From NCBI RefSeq assembly GCF_031656915.1, contig NZ_CP134227.1, forward strand, positions 1,178,001 through 1,242,000: a stretch of DNA of 64,000 nt, written 5' to 3'. Source of the DNA: Nocardioides marmorisolisilvae. GTDB taxonomy: Bacteria; Actinomycetota; Actinomycetes; Propionibacteriales; Nocardioidaceae. This document shows, in pieces, positions 18,496-26,219 of the stretch. The notes beneath the pieces were generated by a model. The model was not told the DNA's origin. It made no database searches and was given only the letters and a program-made list of their open reading frames with translations. The stretch's first letter is position 1. Every line of letters begins with the position of its first letter. Made by a program: the position numbers and the translations under genes.

Positions 18496-19122
18496 ATGAC
18501 TCATTTTCTCGGGTTGAGGTCTTGGGCGGCCGGCGCGGTGGTGTTGGCCGTGGCATCCGCCTGTGGTGGCACAGCCGCCGATCCCAGCGGTTCGAGCTCA
18601 CTTTCCCCCACGCGGTCGACGCCAACAGCTGGCTCGACCAGTGCGTCGCCCTCTTCCCCCGAGGATGTGGCCGCGACCGACGCGACGGCAGTTGTCCGGA
18701 AGTACTTCGCCACCCTGGACCGGCTTGGGCAGCACCCAACCAGTCGCCTCAGCTCACTGGCCTCCGTCACGACGAGCACCGAACTGACGGCTGAGCGAGC
18801 ATTCCTCCGGGCGCAGCACCGCCGCGGCGAACGGCAGGTAGGAAACACACGGATCGCTCATCTGAAAGTTCAGTCGGTCAATCTCGACAATTCGGATCCG
18901 ACTGCGGGAAGGGTCCCGACGGTCTCGATTGACGTCTGTTGGGACGTCAGCAAGGTCGACGTGGTGGACCGGACCGGCAAGTCGATCGTCAGCCCGAACC
19001 GAGCGGACAGCCGGTGGACTCGTTACGACGTCGCGAACTATCACTATCGAGCAAACCCCAGCAACGGATGGCGGGTCGCCGACGCGCACGACCTGAAGGC
19101 GACACCATGCGCGGTCTCCTGA
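18496..19122 (+). CDS. Secreted lipoprotein, pilus-locus first gene
   Basis: A 208-aa protein. The N-terminus has a hydrophobic segment ending in VLAVASACGG, a lipobox with the cysteine to be lipidated, followed by a Ser/Thr/Pro-rich linker of about 40 residues. The remaining domain (ATAVVRKYFATLDRL..., then SIDVCWDVSKVDVVD) resembles a small cystatin/NTF2-like fold seen in actinobacterial lipoproteins; the exact family is unknown. It overlaps the following secreted protein by 16 bp, so it is part of the same operon. Its place at the head of the Tad locus suggests it acts at the outer face of the membrane near the pilus. Confidence 0.7.
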   Translation: MTHFLGLRSWAAGAVVLAVASACGGTAADPSGSSSLSPTRSTPTAGSTSASPSSPEDVAATDATAVVRKYFATLDRLGQHPTSRLSSLASVTTSTELTAERAFLRAQHRRGERQVGNTRIAHLKVQSVNLDNSDPTAGRVPTVSIDVCWDVSKVDVVDRTGKSIVSPNRADSRWTRYDVANYHYRANPSNGWRVADAHDLKATPCAVS

Positions 19123-20066
19123 GGCAGACGGCTCTCGTCGCCCTTTTGGGTACCTGTCTGGCGGTTCTCACCTGTTCGAGAGCTGAAGCGGGCACGAACT
19201 GCCAGCACGTGAATCCAGCAACGGGCGAGTGCGTCGTATTGGTCAAGGCTCCTAGCCCGGCCAGTCCTGTTGCCGCGGCCAACGATGGCCCGAGGGACAC
19301 TGGCGCTGGCGCGGCCTGCTACTGGGATCCGGCGAAGCAGGGACTCAAGGGGCCACCAGCAGGCCCTGTCCCGTGTACGTCGTCGCAGTACGGCTACTGG
19401 TCGGACATCCACAATTGCTACGTCCAAATCGAGAAGCCTCAGCCGCCGGCGGGAGACCCCAGCCGGCAGGGCCATCCGCCTGGCGACGGCGCGGTCTACT
19501 CGTGCTATCAGCCGCAGACGGATCTGGTCGCGGAGCTGTGGGCGAAGTCCACACCTACCGCCTCAGGAGCCGGCCCGTCGCCTCGCGACGTCGCTCAGAT
19601 CGCGGTCAAGCGGATGAAGCTCTCCGCAATCGAGATCGGCATCGTGCCCAGGCCGGGGCAGAACAGTGTGGGCCTGGTCGGTATGCCGGTGTGGATGTGG
19701 GCGAAGGCGCCGAACGATCACACCGTCGGGCCGATCACCGCGAGGGCATCGGCGGGCGGAATCACCATCACGGCGATCGCGAAGCTGCTTCACGTCACTT
19801 GGGACATGGGGGACGGGTCGCGGGTCGTCTGCAAGACGGCGGGGACGCCGTACAAGCCGGAGTACGGGCGGAAGGCCTCCCCGGACTGTGGCTACACCTA
19901 CAAGTTGTCGAGCGCGCGCGAGACCAATGACGCCTACACCGTCACCGCCACGTCGAGCTGGGTCATCACCTGGTCGGGCGCCGGCCAGACCGGGACGATC
20001 CGCCTCGACGGCCTCAACCGCTCGACCCAGATCCGGATCGGTGAAGCGCAGGTGCTGGTCGACTGA
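19107..20066 (+). CDS. Secreted protein of Tad loci, unknown function
   Basis: A 319-aa protein. A signal peptide is visible (LRQTALVALLGTCLAVLTC...AEAG). The mature part has several cysteines and a conserved C-terminal beta-rich region (LHVTWDMGDGS, then a CGYTY segment, then TATSSWVITWSGAGQTG) that resembles a PKD-like domain. Proteins of this layout often sit immediately before cpaB in actinobacterial Tad clusters and are usually left as hypothetical. The start at 19107 is inside the end of the lipoprotein gene. A longer upstream open frame is out of register with that gene and lacks a signal peptide, so I reject it. Confidence 0.72.
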   Translation: MRGLLRQTALVALLGTCLAVLTCSRAEAGTNCQHVNPATGECVVLVKAPSPASPVAAANDGPRDTGAGAACYWDPAKQGLKGPPAGPVPCTSSQYGYWSDIHNCYVQIEKPQPPAGDPSRQGHPPGDGAVYSCYQPQTDLVAELWAKSTPTASGAGPSPRDVAQIAVKRMKLSAIEIGIVPRPGQNSVGLVGMPVWMWAKAPNDHTVGPITARASAGGITITAIAKLLHVTWDMGDGSRVVCKTAGTPYKPEYGRKASPDCGYTYKLSSARETNDAYTVTATSSWVITWSGAGQTGTIRLDGLNRSTQIRIGEAQVLVD

Positions 20067-20091
20067 CGAGCGCTGCGCAGGAGGTACGACG

Positions 20092-20769
20092 ATGACCACG
20101 ACTGCCCGAGAGGACCGGAAGCCCGGCCCCCGCACCGCCACGCCGGATCCCGGCGCCGCTGTCGCTCCCCCGGTCAAGCTCCGAAAGCGCCCCGCACTGG
20201 TCGTCATCGCCGTCGTCATCACCGCGCTCGGCTGCCTGCTCGGCGCCTGGGCGTGGAGCGCGACGACCAACACCGAGGAAGTCCTCGCCGCCCGGCACAC
20301 GATCCACCGCGGCGAGGTGATCACATCCGGGGACATCGAGCGAATCCGGATCAGCGGCGATCCCGCCCTGACGCCGCTCCCTGCGTCGGCATACGACCAC
20401 GTCGTCGGTAGACGCGCCGCTCTGGACATCTCCGCCGGCGGCCTGTTGACGACCGACTCGACCAGCGGCGCACCGATGCCGCCGCACGGCCAGTCGATCG
20501 TCGGGATCTCCCTCACCCCAGCGCAGACGCCGGCGCTGCCGATGCATGGTGGCGACAAGGTCCGGATCATCGTCACACCGGGCGACAACGGAAGCGGAGC
20601 CGTGGGCACCCCGCAGTTCACCTCTGCCGAGGTCGTCGACACCGCCCTCGACGAGACCACCGGAAACACTGTGGTCAACGTCCTCGTGCCGTACGCCGAC
20701 GCCGGTGTCCTGGCCGCCCGCGCCGCGACCGGACACGTCGCGCTCGTCCTCGACTCCGAGGTTCACTGA
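20092..20769 (+). CDS. CpaB/RcpC-like pilus assembly protein with SAF domain
   Basis: A 225-aa protein. A single membrane anchor lies at about residues 35-57 (RPALVVIAVVITALGCLLGAW). It is followed by a SAF-type beta-clip domain (VLAARHTIHRGEVITSGDIERIRI), as in CpaB/RcpC. A beta-rich C-terminal part contains GGDKVRIIVTP. In Tad systems this protein links the pilus to the cell envelope. An AGGAGG lies 7-8 nt before the ATG. The gene overlaps the CpaE-like gene by 1 bp (TGATG). It is shorter than Gram-negative RcpC, as is normal for actinobacterial versions. Confidence 0.8.
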   Translation: MTTTAREDRKPGPRTATPDPGAAVAPPVKLRKRPALVVIAVVITALGCLLGAWAWSATTNTEEVLAARHTIHRGEVITSGDIERIRISGDPALTPLPASAYDHVVGRRAALDISAGGLLTTDSTSGAPMPPHGQSIVGISLTPAQTPALPMHGGDKVRIIVTPGDNGSGAVGTPQFTSAEVVDTALDETTGNTVVNVLVPYADAGVLAARAATGHVALVLDSEVH

Positions 20770-21533
20770 TGGCCGTCGTCGCTCTGACCTCCGCCGCGGG
20801 ATCGCCGGGCGTCACGTCATCCGCGGTCGGGTTGGCGTTCTGCTGGCCTCGTCCGGCGGTGCTGGTCGAGGCCGACCCAACAGGCGGGTCCGGGGTCCTC
20901 GCAGGCTTCTTGAAAGGCACCACGCCCTACGACGTCGGACTGCTTGAGCTGTCCCTGTCGCCGCTCGGCGTCGCCGATGCGCTACGGGACGTCGTGCGTC
21001 CCCTGAGCCCGACCGTCTCACTGGTCGCCGGCACGAGGACGCACGCACAGGCCGCGGCTCTGCGGGACGTGTGGGAGCCGCTGGCGAGTGCACTGAGCGA
21101 CCTGGAGGCCAGCGGGCAGGATGTGATCATCGATGCCGGTCGGCTCGGCTTGGCCGGCTCCCCGCAGCCTCTTCTGGAGGCTGCGGATCTGACCCTGCTC
21201 ATGACGCGGGCGACGCTGCCGTCGATCTCGGCGGCTCGGTCGTGGGCCGAAGCCGCCCGCCAGCCTGCGACCGGCTGGCGCCACCCGGGACTGTTGCTGG
21301 TCGGCGAAGGACAGCCCTACCACGCCACCGACGTCGCCAAGGTGCTCGGCCTCCCGGTCGTCGCCGACCTGCCCGACGATCCCGAGGCCGCAGCGGTCTA
21401 TCACCGCGGTGCGCCGCCGCCGCGTCACTTCGAGACCGGCCCCTACGCGCGCAGCCTCCAGGCAGCCGCCCAGTCCGTCCAGGCACAGCTCGCCCGCGGC
21501 CGGTTCGCGGTCGTCGAGGAGCCAGGACGATGA
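20769..21533 (+). CDS. CpaE/ParA-like P-loop protein with degenerate Walker A
   Basis: A 254-aa protein with the ParA/MinD fold: LTSAAGSPGVTSSAVGLA at the N-terminus occupies the place of the KGGxGKT loop, but the signature and catalytic lysines are missing. VEADPTGGSG follows as the switch region, and DVIIDAGRLG as a Walker B-like strand. In Tad loci CpaE localises the pilus machinery. Loss of the lysines suggests it binds but may not hydrolyse nucleotide; similar losses are common in this actinobacterial group. It overlaps both neighbours, so it is translated with cpaB and tadA. Confidence 0.75.
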   Translation: MAVVALTSAAGSPGVTSSAVGLAFCWPRPAVLVEADPTGGSGVLAGFLKGTTPYDVGLLELSLSPLGVADALRDVVRPLSPTVSLVAGTRTHAQAAALRDVWEPLASALSDLEASGQDVIIDAGRLGLAGSPQPLLEAADLTLLMTRATLPSISAARSWAEAARQPATGWRHPGLLLVGEGQPYHATDVAKVLGLPVVADLPDDPEAAAVYHRGAPPPRHFETGPYARSLQAAAQSVQAQLARGRFAVVEEPGR

Positions 21534-23002
21534 GCGAGGCGTCGCGCTACCTGAGCGAGTACGGCGAGCTGTCCAGCGTCCCGCTCTTCAACCAGCCGAC
21601 CAACGCAGCGCCGCCGACACCGACCGGACTCGGCGCCACGGTCATCACACCGTCGACCGTCAGCAACGACGTCGACTGGTCACTCGTCGCAGCACTGCGC
21701 GCCCAAGCCTCCGAGCAGTTGAGCCAGACGATCGCCTCTGATCGCAGCCGACTCGACAAGGATGCCCAGCAGGAACTCGGCCGCTCGATCGTGTTGGACC
21801 TGATCGAGTCCGCGATGGCCGACGCCGCCAACGCCGGACAGGGCACATGGAGTCCGGCCCGACAGCAGGCGACCGCACAGGCCGTCTTCGACTCACTCTT
21901 CCGGCTCGGCCGGCTCCAGCCGCTCGTCGACGACGACCGCGTCGAGAACATCATCATCATCGGCTACGACCGGGTCCGGCTCGAACTGATCGACGGCACC
22001 CTCATCGACGGGCCGCCGGTGGCCGACTCCGACCAGGAGCTCATCGACTTCCTCGTCTTCCTCGCCTCGCGCAGCGAGGTCAACGCCCGTTCCTTCTCCG
22101 AGGCCCAACCCCGGCTCCACCTGCGACTCGACGGTGGCGCCCGCCTGGCCGCCGCCGCCTGGGTGACACCGCGCCCGTCGGTGGTGATTCGGCGACACCG
22201 ACTGATGCAGGTGACCCTCGACGACCTCGTGAAGCGGGAGATGCTGACGCCGATCGCAGCATCGTTCCTGCGGGCGGCGGTCCGCACCAGGAAGTCGATC
22301 GTTGTCGCCGGCGCCCAAGGGGCGGGCAAGACCACCCTGGTCCGCGCCCTGTGCGCAGAGATCGACGAGATGGAGGCGATCGGAACCTTCGAGACCGAGT
22401 ACGAACTCCACCTCCACGAGCTCGACCGGCACCAGATCGTGCACGCCTGGGAGTCGCGTCCGGGCTCTGGTGAGCGCGGCCCCGATGGCCGACAGGCCGG
22501 CGAGTTCACTCTCGACGAGGCGCTCGTCGACTCCTTCCGGTTCAATCTGTCGCGCCAGATCGTCGGCGAGGTCCGCGGCAAGGAGATCTGGGCAATGATC
22601 AAGGCCATGGAGTCGGGCACCGGCTCGATCTCCACCACCCACGCCGCCGATGCCGTCGCCGCGGTCCGAAAGCTCGTGACCTGCGCGATGGAGGCGGGGC
22701 CGCACATCACTCAGGGCCTGGCGACCAGCAAGCTCGCCGCGACGGTAGATCTGATCGTCCAGCTGAGCATGGAGACCGTGCCCGTCCCCGGCGGTGGGCG
22801 GCGCACTCGTCGCGTCGCGGAGATCATCGCCTTGGCGCCCGGTGAGAAGGACCCGGGCTACGCAACCACCCACGTCTTCAGCCCCGACGCCTCCGGGGTC
22901 GCGGTACCTGATGTGCTGCCCGACGAGTACCGAGCACTTGCAGGGCACGGCTTCGACCTCGCGGGCTATCTCTCCACCCGGCCGATGGGAGGTACCCCGT
23001 GA
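21530..23002 (+). CDS. tadA: TadA/VirB11-family pilus assembly ATPase
   Basis: A 490-aa hexameric secretion ATPase that powers pilin assembly or retraction. Walker A is GAQGAGKTTLVRA (near 260), the Asp box region is IGTFETEYELHL, Walker B is RQIVGEVRGKE (near 341), and the His box is GSISTTHAAD. The ~120-residue N-terminal extension ahead of the PAS-like region is normal for TadA. The start at 21530 makes an ATGA overlap with the CpaE-like gene; the longer upstream open frame runs through that gene and is not credible. TadA-like ATPases are a recurrent part of actinobacterial conjugative elements. Confidence 0.92.
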   Translation: MSEASRYLSEYGELSSVPLFNQPTNAAPPTPTGLGATVITPSTVSNDVDWSLVAALRAQASEQLSQTIASDRSRLDKDAQQELGRSIVLDLIESAMADAANAGQGTWSPARQQATAQAVFDSLFRLGRLQPLVDDDRVENIIIIGYDRVRLELIDGTLIDGPPVADSDQELIDFLVFLASRSEVNARSFSEAQPRLHLRLDGGARLAAAAWVTPRPSVVIRRHRLMQVTLDDLVKREMLTPIAASFLRAAVRTRKSIVVAGAQGAGKTTLVRALCAEIDEMEAIGTFETEYELHLHELDRHQIVHAWESRPGSGERGPDGRQAGEFTLDEALVDSFRFNLSRQIVGEVRGKEIWAMIKAMESGTGSISTTHAADAVAAVRKLVTCAMEAGPHITQGLATSKLAATVDLIVQLSMETVPVPGGGRRTRRVAEIIALAPGEKDPGYATTHVFSPDASGVAVPDVLPDEYRALAGHGFDLAGYLSTRPMGGTP

Positions 23003-23853
23003 ACCCGTTGCTTCCGGGTCTCGCCGGCGGTCTGGTCGCCGTCGGGATCCTCGGCATCGTCGTGGGGCTCCGGACAGTTCCGGTGGCCCCCAGGACGAAG
23101 CCCGCCCGCGGCCGGTTCAACCTCAGCGCTCGCGTCCGAGTGCTTCTGCTTGCCGGCCTCGGGCTCGGCCTCCTCGGCTGGGTCGTCACCGGCTGGGTCC
23201 TGGCGCTCGTGATCGCTCCGGTCGCGGTCATCGGACTCCCGGCCCTGCTCTCCGCCCCGCCGGCCGCGATCCAGATCAACCGGCTCGAAGCCATGGAGGA
23301 ATGGACCCGATCACTTTCCGGGGTCCTCACCGTCGGCATCGGGTTGGAGCAGGCACTCGTCGCGACACTGCGTTCGGCACCTGCGCCGATCAACGCCGAA
23401 GTGACCAGACTGGTGAGCAGGCTCCGTGCCCGTTGGGACACCGAGGCCGCGCTCCGGGCGTTCGCCGACGAACTCGACGATGCCACCGGGGACCTCATCG
23501 CGGCCAACCTCATCCTCGCCGCGCGCCGCCGCGGCGCGGGCCTGTCCAGCGTTCTTGAGGGCCTGGCCGAGTCGGTCGCGGCCGACGTACGTGCTCGACG
23601 TCAGGTCGAAGCGGACCGCGCCAAGCCACGCTCGACCGCCCGATGGGTCACGCTGATCAGCGCGAGCGTGCTCGTCGTACTCGCCCTCTCCGGAAGCTAC
23701 GTGAAGCCGTATCGCAGCGCCATCGGTCAGGTGATCCTCGTCGTGCTGCTCTCGGCGTACGTCGCAACACTCGTCTGGATGCGCCGCATGGCGACCGGCA
23801 AGCCGCTGCCCCGGTTCTTCGAGCGGCGCTCTGAACCGAGGACCGCGCCATGA
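22999..23853 (+). CDS. tadB: TadB-like inner-membrane pilus platform protein
   Basis: A 284-aa protein with T2SSF-type architecture: hydrophobic segments at the N-terminus (PLLPGLAGGLVAVGILGIVVG), around residue 50-90, and two near the C-terminus (WVTLISASVLVVLALSG and GQVILVVLLSAYVATLVW). The central cytoplasmic stretch contains EEWTRSLSGVLTVGIGLEQAL and RRRGAGLSSVLEGLAE, typical of TadB. It forms the platform on which TadA acts, together with TadC. The GTG start at 22999 overlaps tadA by 4 bp, and the stop overlaps tadC by 4 bp. Confidence 0.88.
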   Translation: MNPLLPGLAGGLVAVGILGIVVGLRTVPVAPRTKPARGRFNLSARVRVLLLAGLGLGLLGWVVTGWVLALVIAPVAVIGLPALLSAPPAAIQINRLEAMEEWTRSLSGVLTVGIGLEQALVATLRSAPAPINAEVTRLVSRLRARWDTEAALRAFADELDDATGDLIAANLILAARRRGAGLSSVLEGLAESVAADVRARRQVEADRAKPRSTARWVTLISASVLVVLALSGSYVKPYRSAIGQVILVVLLSAYVATLVWMRRMATGKPLPRFFERRSEPRTAP

Positions 23854-24752
23854 TCTCCGGACTCCAGTTGGCGATCGTCTCCGGCGGACTCGTCGGGCTC
23901 GGCCTGACGCTGCTGGTCGCCCGGATCCTGCCCGTCGAGCCTGACCTGGCCGACGCCCTCGACCGGGTGACCTCCGTCCGTAGTCGCGCGACCGCCAGTG
24001 CGACGACCGCGCGCAGCGGCAAGGAACGCCTCGGCCTGTGGGGGTTGCGTGTCCTCCCGCCCGGCATCTGGGTCCGGACGCCCATGCGCGAGCTTGCGCT
24101 GCTGCGGATCTCGACCGCCCAGTTCTACGGCGAGAAGCTGACCTTCGCCGGACTCGGCGTCGTGATCCCGCCCGGGCTGACGCTGCTGTTCAACTCTCTC
24201 GGCCTGGGCGTGCCGCTTCCGATCCCGGCGCTGGCCTCGATCGTGCTCGCGACGGTCATGTTCTTCATCCCGAACTACAACGCACTCGACGACGCGAAGA
24301 AGGCCCGCCTCGAGTTCGCGCGCGCACTGGGCGCCTACATCGATCTGGTCGCGCTCGAACGCAACAACGGCATCGGTGTGCGCCAGGCGATGGAGGCCGC
24401 GGCCGAGGTCGGCGACTCGTGGGTTTTCACGCGGCTATCCGAAGAGCTCACTCAGTCGCGATGGTCCGGCCTGCCGCCCTGGGACGCGTTACACACCTTG
24501 GCTACAGAGCTCGGACTGCCCGAACTCGACGACTTCGCCGACATCATGCGGCTCTCCGGCGAGGAAGGGGCCGGTGTGTACGCCACCCTGCGCGCCCGCT
24601 CGGCCGCCATGCGCGCGGCGATGCTCAACGACGAGATCGCCCAGGCAAACGCCGTCGGTGAACGCATGACCATCCCCGGCTCCATGCTCGGAGTCATCTT
24701 CATGGCGCTGCTCGTAGCCCCCGCACTGCTTCGCATGCTCACGGTCTCGTGA
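23850..24752 (+). CDS. tadC: TadC-like inner-membrane pilus platform protein
   Basis: A 300-aa partner of TadB with the same T2SSF-type fold. Hydrophobic segments are at residues about 5-25, 95-150 (two) and 275-298. The cytoplasmic region contains FARALGAYIDLVALERNNGIGVRQAMEAAAEVG and a second conserved block ELDDFADIMRLSGEEGAGVYATLRARS. It starts within tadB by a 4-bp overlap and is followed after 31 bp by the pilin gene, which has its own strong ribosome binding site. Confidence 0.88.
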   Translation: MISGLQLAIVSGGLVGLGLTLLVARILPVEPDLADALDRVTSVRSRATASATTARSGKERLGLWGLRVLPPGIWVRTPMRELALLRISTAQFYGEKLTFAGLGVVIPPGLTLLFNSLGLGVPLPIPALASIVLATVMFFIPNYNALDDAKKARLEFARALGAYIDLVALERNNGIGVRQAMEAAAEVGDSWVFTRLSEELTQSRWSGLPPWDALHTLATELGLPELDDFADIMRLSGEEGAGVYATLRARSAAMRAAMLNDEIAQANAVGERMTIPGSMLGVIFMALLVAPALLRMLTVS

Positions 24753-24783
24753 CACGGAAGGACAACCACCCAGGAGGAACCCG

Positions 24784-24978
24784 ATGTTGAAAGCCCTCGT
24801 CGTGCTGCAGATCGCAGCACTCCACCTCTACGACGTCCTGCGGAAGCGGTCGCGTCGCGAACGCGGATCGGTGACCACCGAACACGTGCTCTGGGCGGTC
24901 GCGGTCATCGCGATCGTCGGCATCGTCGTCGCGGCCATCACCAGCTATGTCACCAAGCAGTCCGGCAACCTCAAGTAG
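24784..24978 (+). CDS. Flp-type prepilin
   Basis: A 64-aa class III prepilin. The basic leader ends in RRERG, with predicted cleavage after the glycine. The mature protein begins SVTTEHVLWAVAVIAIVG, with glutamate at position 5 and a single hydrophobic helix, as in Flp pilins. It is preceded by AGGAGG 7 nt before the ATG, the strongest ribosome binding site of the locus, fitting a major subunit made in excess. No prepilin peptidase gene is visible in the window, so processing must depend on a host enzyme or a gene elsewhere on the element. Confidence 0.85.
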   Translation: MLKALVVLQIAALHLYDVLRKRSRRERGSVTTEHVLWAVAVIAIVGIVVAAITSYVTKQSGNLK

Positions 24979-25381
24979 CCGCGCCAGGCTCCACGAAGAG
25001 CGAGGCTCGGTCTCGATCGAGCTCGTCATCCTGCTGCCCGCGCTCTTCGCGGTCATGTTCCTGGGGATGCAGGCCGCGCTCTTCTACCACGCCCGGACGA
25101 CCGCTATCGCGGCCGCGCAGGAAGGTGCCCGGGCCGCCGGTGCCGAGCACGGACGTACGACGGACGGCGCCGCCGCGGCCAACGCCTTCATCGACGAGGC
25201 CGGCGGTGACGGCGTGCTCACGAACACCACGACCACGGTTCATCGGACCAGCACGACCGCCACCGTCACGATTACTGGGTTCAGCCTGAGCGTCATCCCC
25301 GGCTGGCACGTCCGGATCGTCCAGAGCGCCTCCGTGCCAGTCGAACGCCTGACAGATCCCACTGCAGCGGGGGCACCATGA
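24947..25381 (+). CDS. TadE-like pseudopilin
   Basis: A 144-aa protein. After a short leader the ERGSVSIELVILLPALFAVMFLG motif gives the same prepilin cleavage context as the Flp pilin, with glutamate at position 5. The following periplasmic-type domain contains AIAAAQEGARAAG, the usual TadE block. The start at 24947 lies 32 bp inside the pilin gene in another frame; a later start would remove the leader. It is probably a minor pilin required for assembly. The stop overlaps the next gene by 4 bp. Confidence 0.85.
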   Translation: MSPSSPATSSSRARLHEERGSVSIELVILLPALFAVMFLGMQAALFYHARTTAIAAAQEGARAAGAEHGRTTDGAAAANAFIDEAGGDGVLTNTTTTVHRTSTTATVTITGFSLSVIPGWHVRIVQSASVPVERLTDPTAAGAP

Positions 25382-25800
25382 TCCGGCGAGGCGAGCGCGG
25401 TTCTGCGGCGATCGAGGCAGCGATCGGCGTACCGGCCTTCGCGCTGTTCGTCGGCCTGATCATCCTCGGTGGCCGTACCGCGAGCGCCCACGAGGCCCTC
25501 CAGTCCGCCGCAGCAGACAGCGCTCGATCTGCGTCCCTCGCGCGCGACGCCCAGACCGCGCGGGACGAGGCGCGAGGAGCCGCGACAGCGAGCATCGCCA
25601 ACCAACATCTCGGCTGCACCAACATCGACGTCACCGTCGACACTTCCGACTTCGACAAGCAACCGGGCGTGCCCGGATCCGTAGCCGTCACAATCTCGTG
25701 CCGCCTCAGCTTGTCGGATCTCGCGGTGCCGGGCCTGCCGGGGTCCAGGGTGTTCACGAGCACGATGTCCAGCCCCATCGACACATGGCGCGAGCGATGA
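25378..25800 (+). CDS. Second TadE-like pseudopilin
   Basis: A 140-aa protein with very short leader MIRRGERG, then SAAIEAAIGVPAFALFVGLII, again with glutamate at position 5. The QSAAADSARSASLARDAQTA segment corresponds to the helical part of TadE/TadF proteins. Two cysteines (around residues 80 and 105) may form a disulfide outside the cell. It overlaps both flanking genes in ATGA style. It may be a TadF equivalent; the family difference cannot be settled from motifs alone. Confidence 0.8.
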   Translation: MIRRGERGSAAIEAAIGVPAFALFVGLIILGGRTASAHEALQSAAADSARSASLARDAQTARDEARGAATASIANQHLGCTNIDVTVDTSDFDKQPGVPGSVAVTISCRLSLSDLAVPGLPGSRVFTSTMSSPIDTWRER

Positions 25801-26219
25801 ACCGCCGGCGCGATGAGCGCGGATCCATCACCGTCTGGCTGGCCCTGGCCAGCTTCGCGATGATCTTCCTCGTCGGACTCGCCGTCGACCTCGGCGGTCA
25901 GGTCCACGCGCACGAACGCGCACACGACGTCGCCGCGCAGGCCGCTCGGGCCGGGGGCGAAGAGGTCGACGGAGGTCCCGCCATCCAGGGCAGCAGCCTC
26001 ACGATCAACCCGGCCGCCGCCCGAGCCGCCGCACAGCGCTACCTCGACCAGGCAGGAGTCAGCGGCACCGCCGCGGTCACCGACGGCAACACGATCACCG
26101 TGACCGTCCACGACAGCTACAAGCCGCAGTTCCTCGGGCTGATCGGCATCCACCGTCTCGACGTCACCGGCACCGCCACCGCACGCCTCATCCGCACCCT
26201 CGGAGGTAGCCAGCAATGA
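25797..26219 (+). CDS. TadG-like pilus-associated protein (short)
   Basis: A 140-aa protein. The N-terminus [32 protein letters not shown] matches the start of TadG/Rv3654c-type proteins, including the typical VDLGG. Unlike the preceding three pilin-like proteins it has tryptophan, not glutamate, at position 5 after ERG. It lacks the von Willebrand domain of long TadG and ends in a small beta-rich domain ([17 protein letters not shown]). I use the ATG at 25797, which overlaps the previous stop; an ATG 12 bp earlier would also work. It overlaps the LysM-BTAD gene by 4 bp. Confidence 0.78.
   Translation: MNRRRDERGSITVWLALASFAMIFLVGLAVDLGGQVHAHERAHDVAAQAARAGGEEVDGGPAIQGSSLTINPAAARAAAQRYLDQAGVSGTAAVTDGNTITVTVHDSYKPQFLGLIGIHRLDVTGTATARLIRTLGGSQQ

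Noticed and set aside
18206-18499. 97-codon plus frame rich in Glu/Gly/Lys over the purine tract
   Set aside because: A consequence of the GA repeats, not protein-like.
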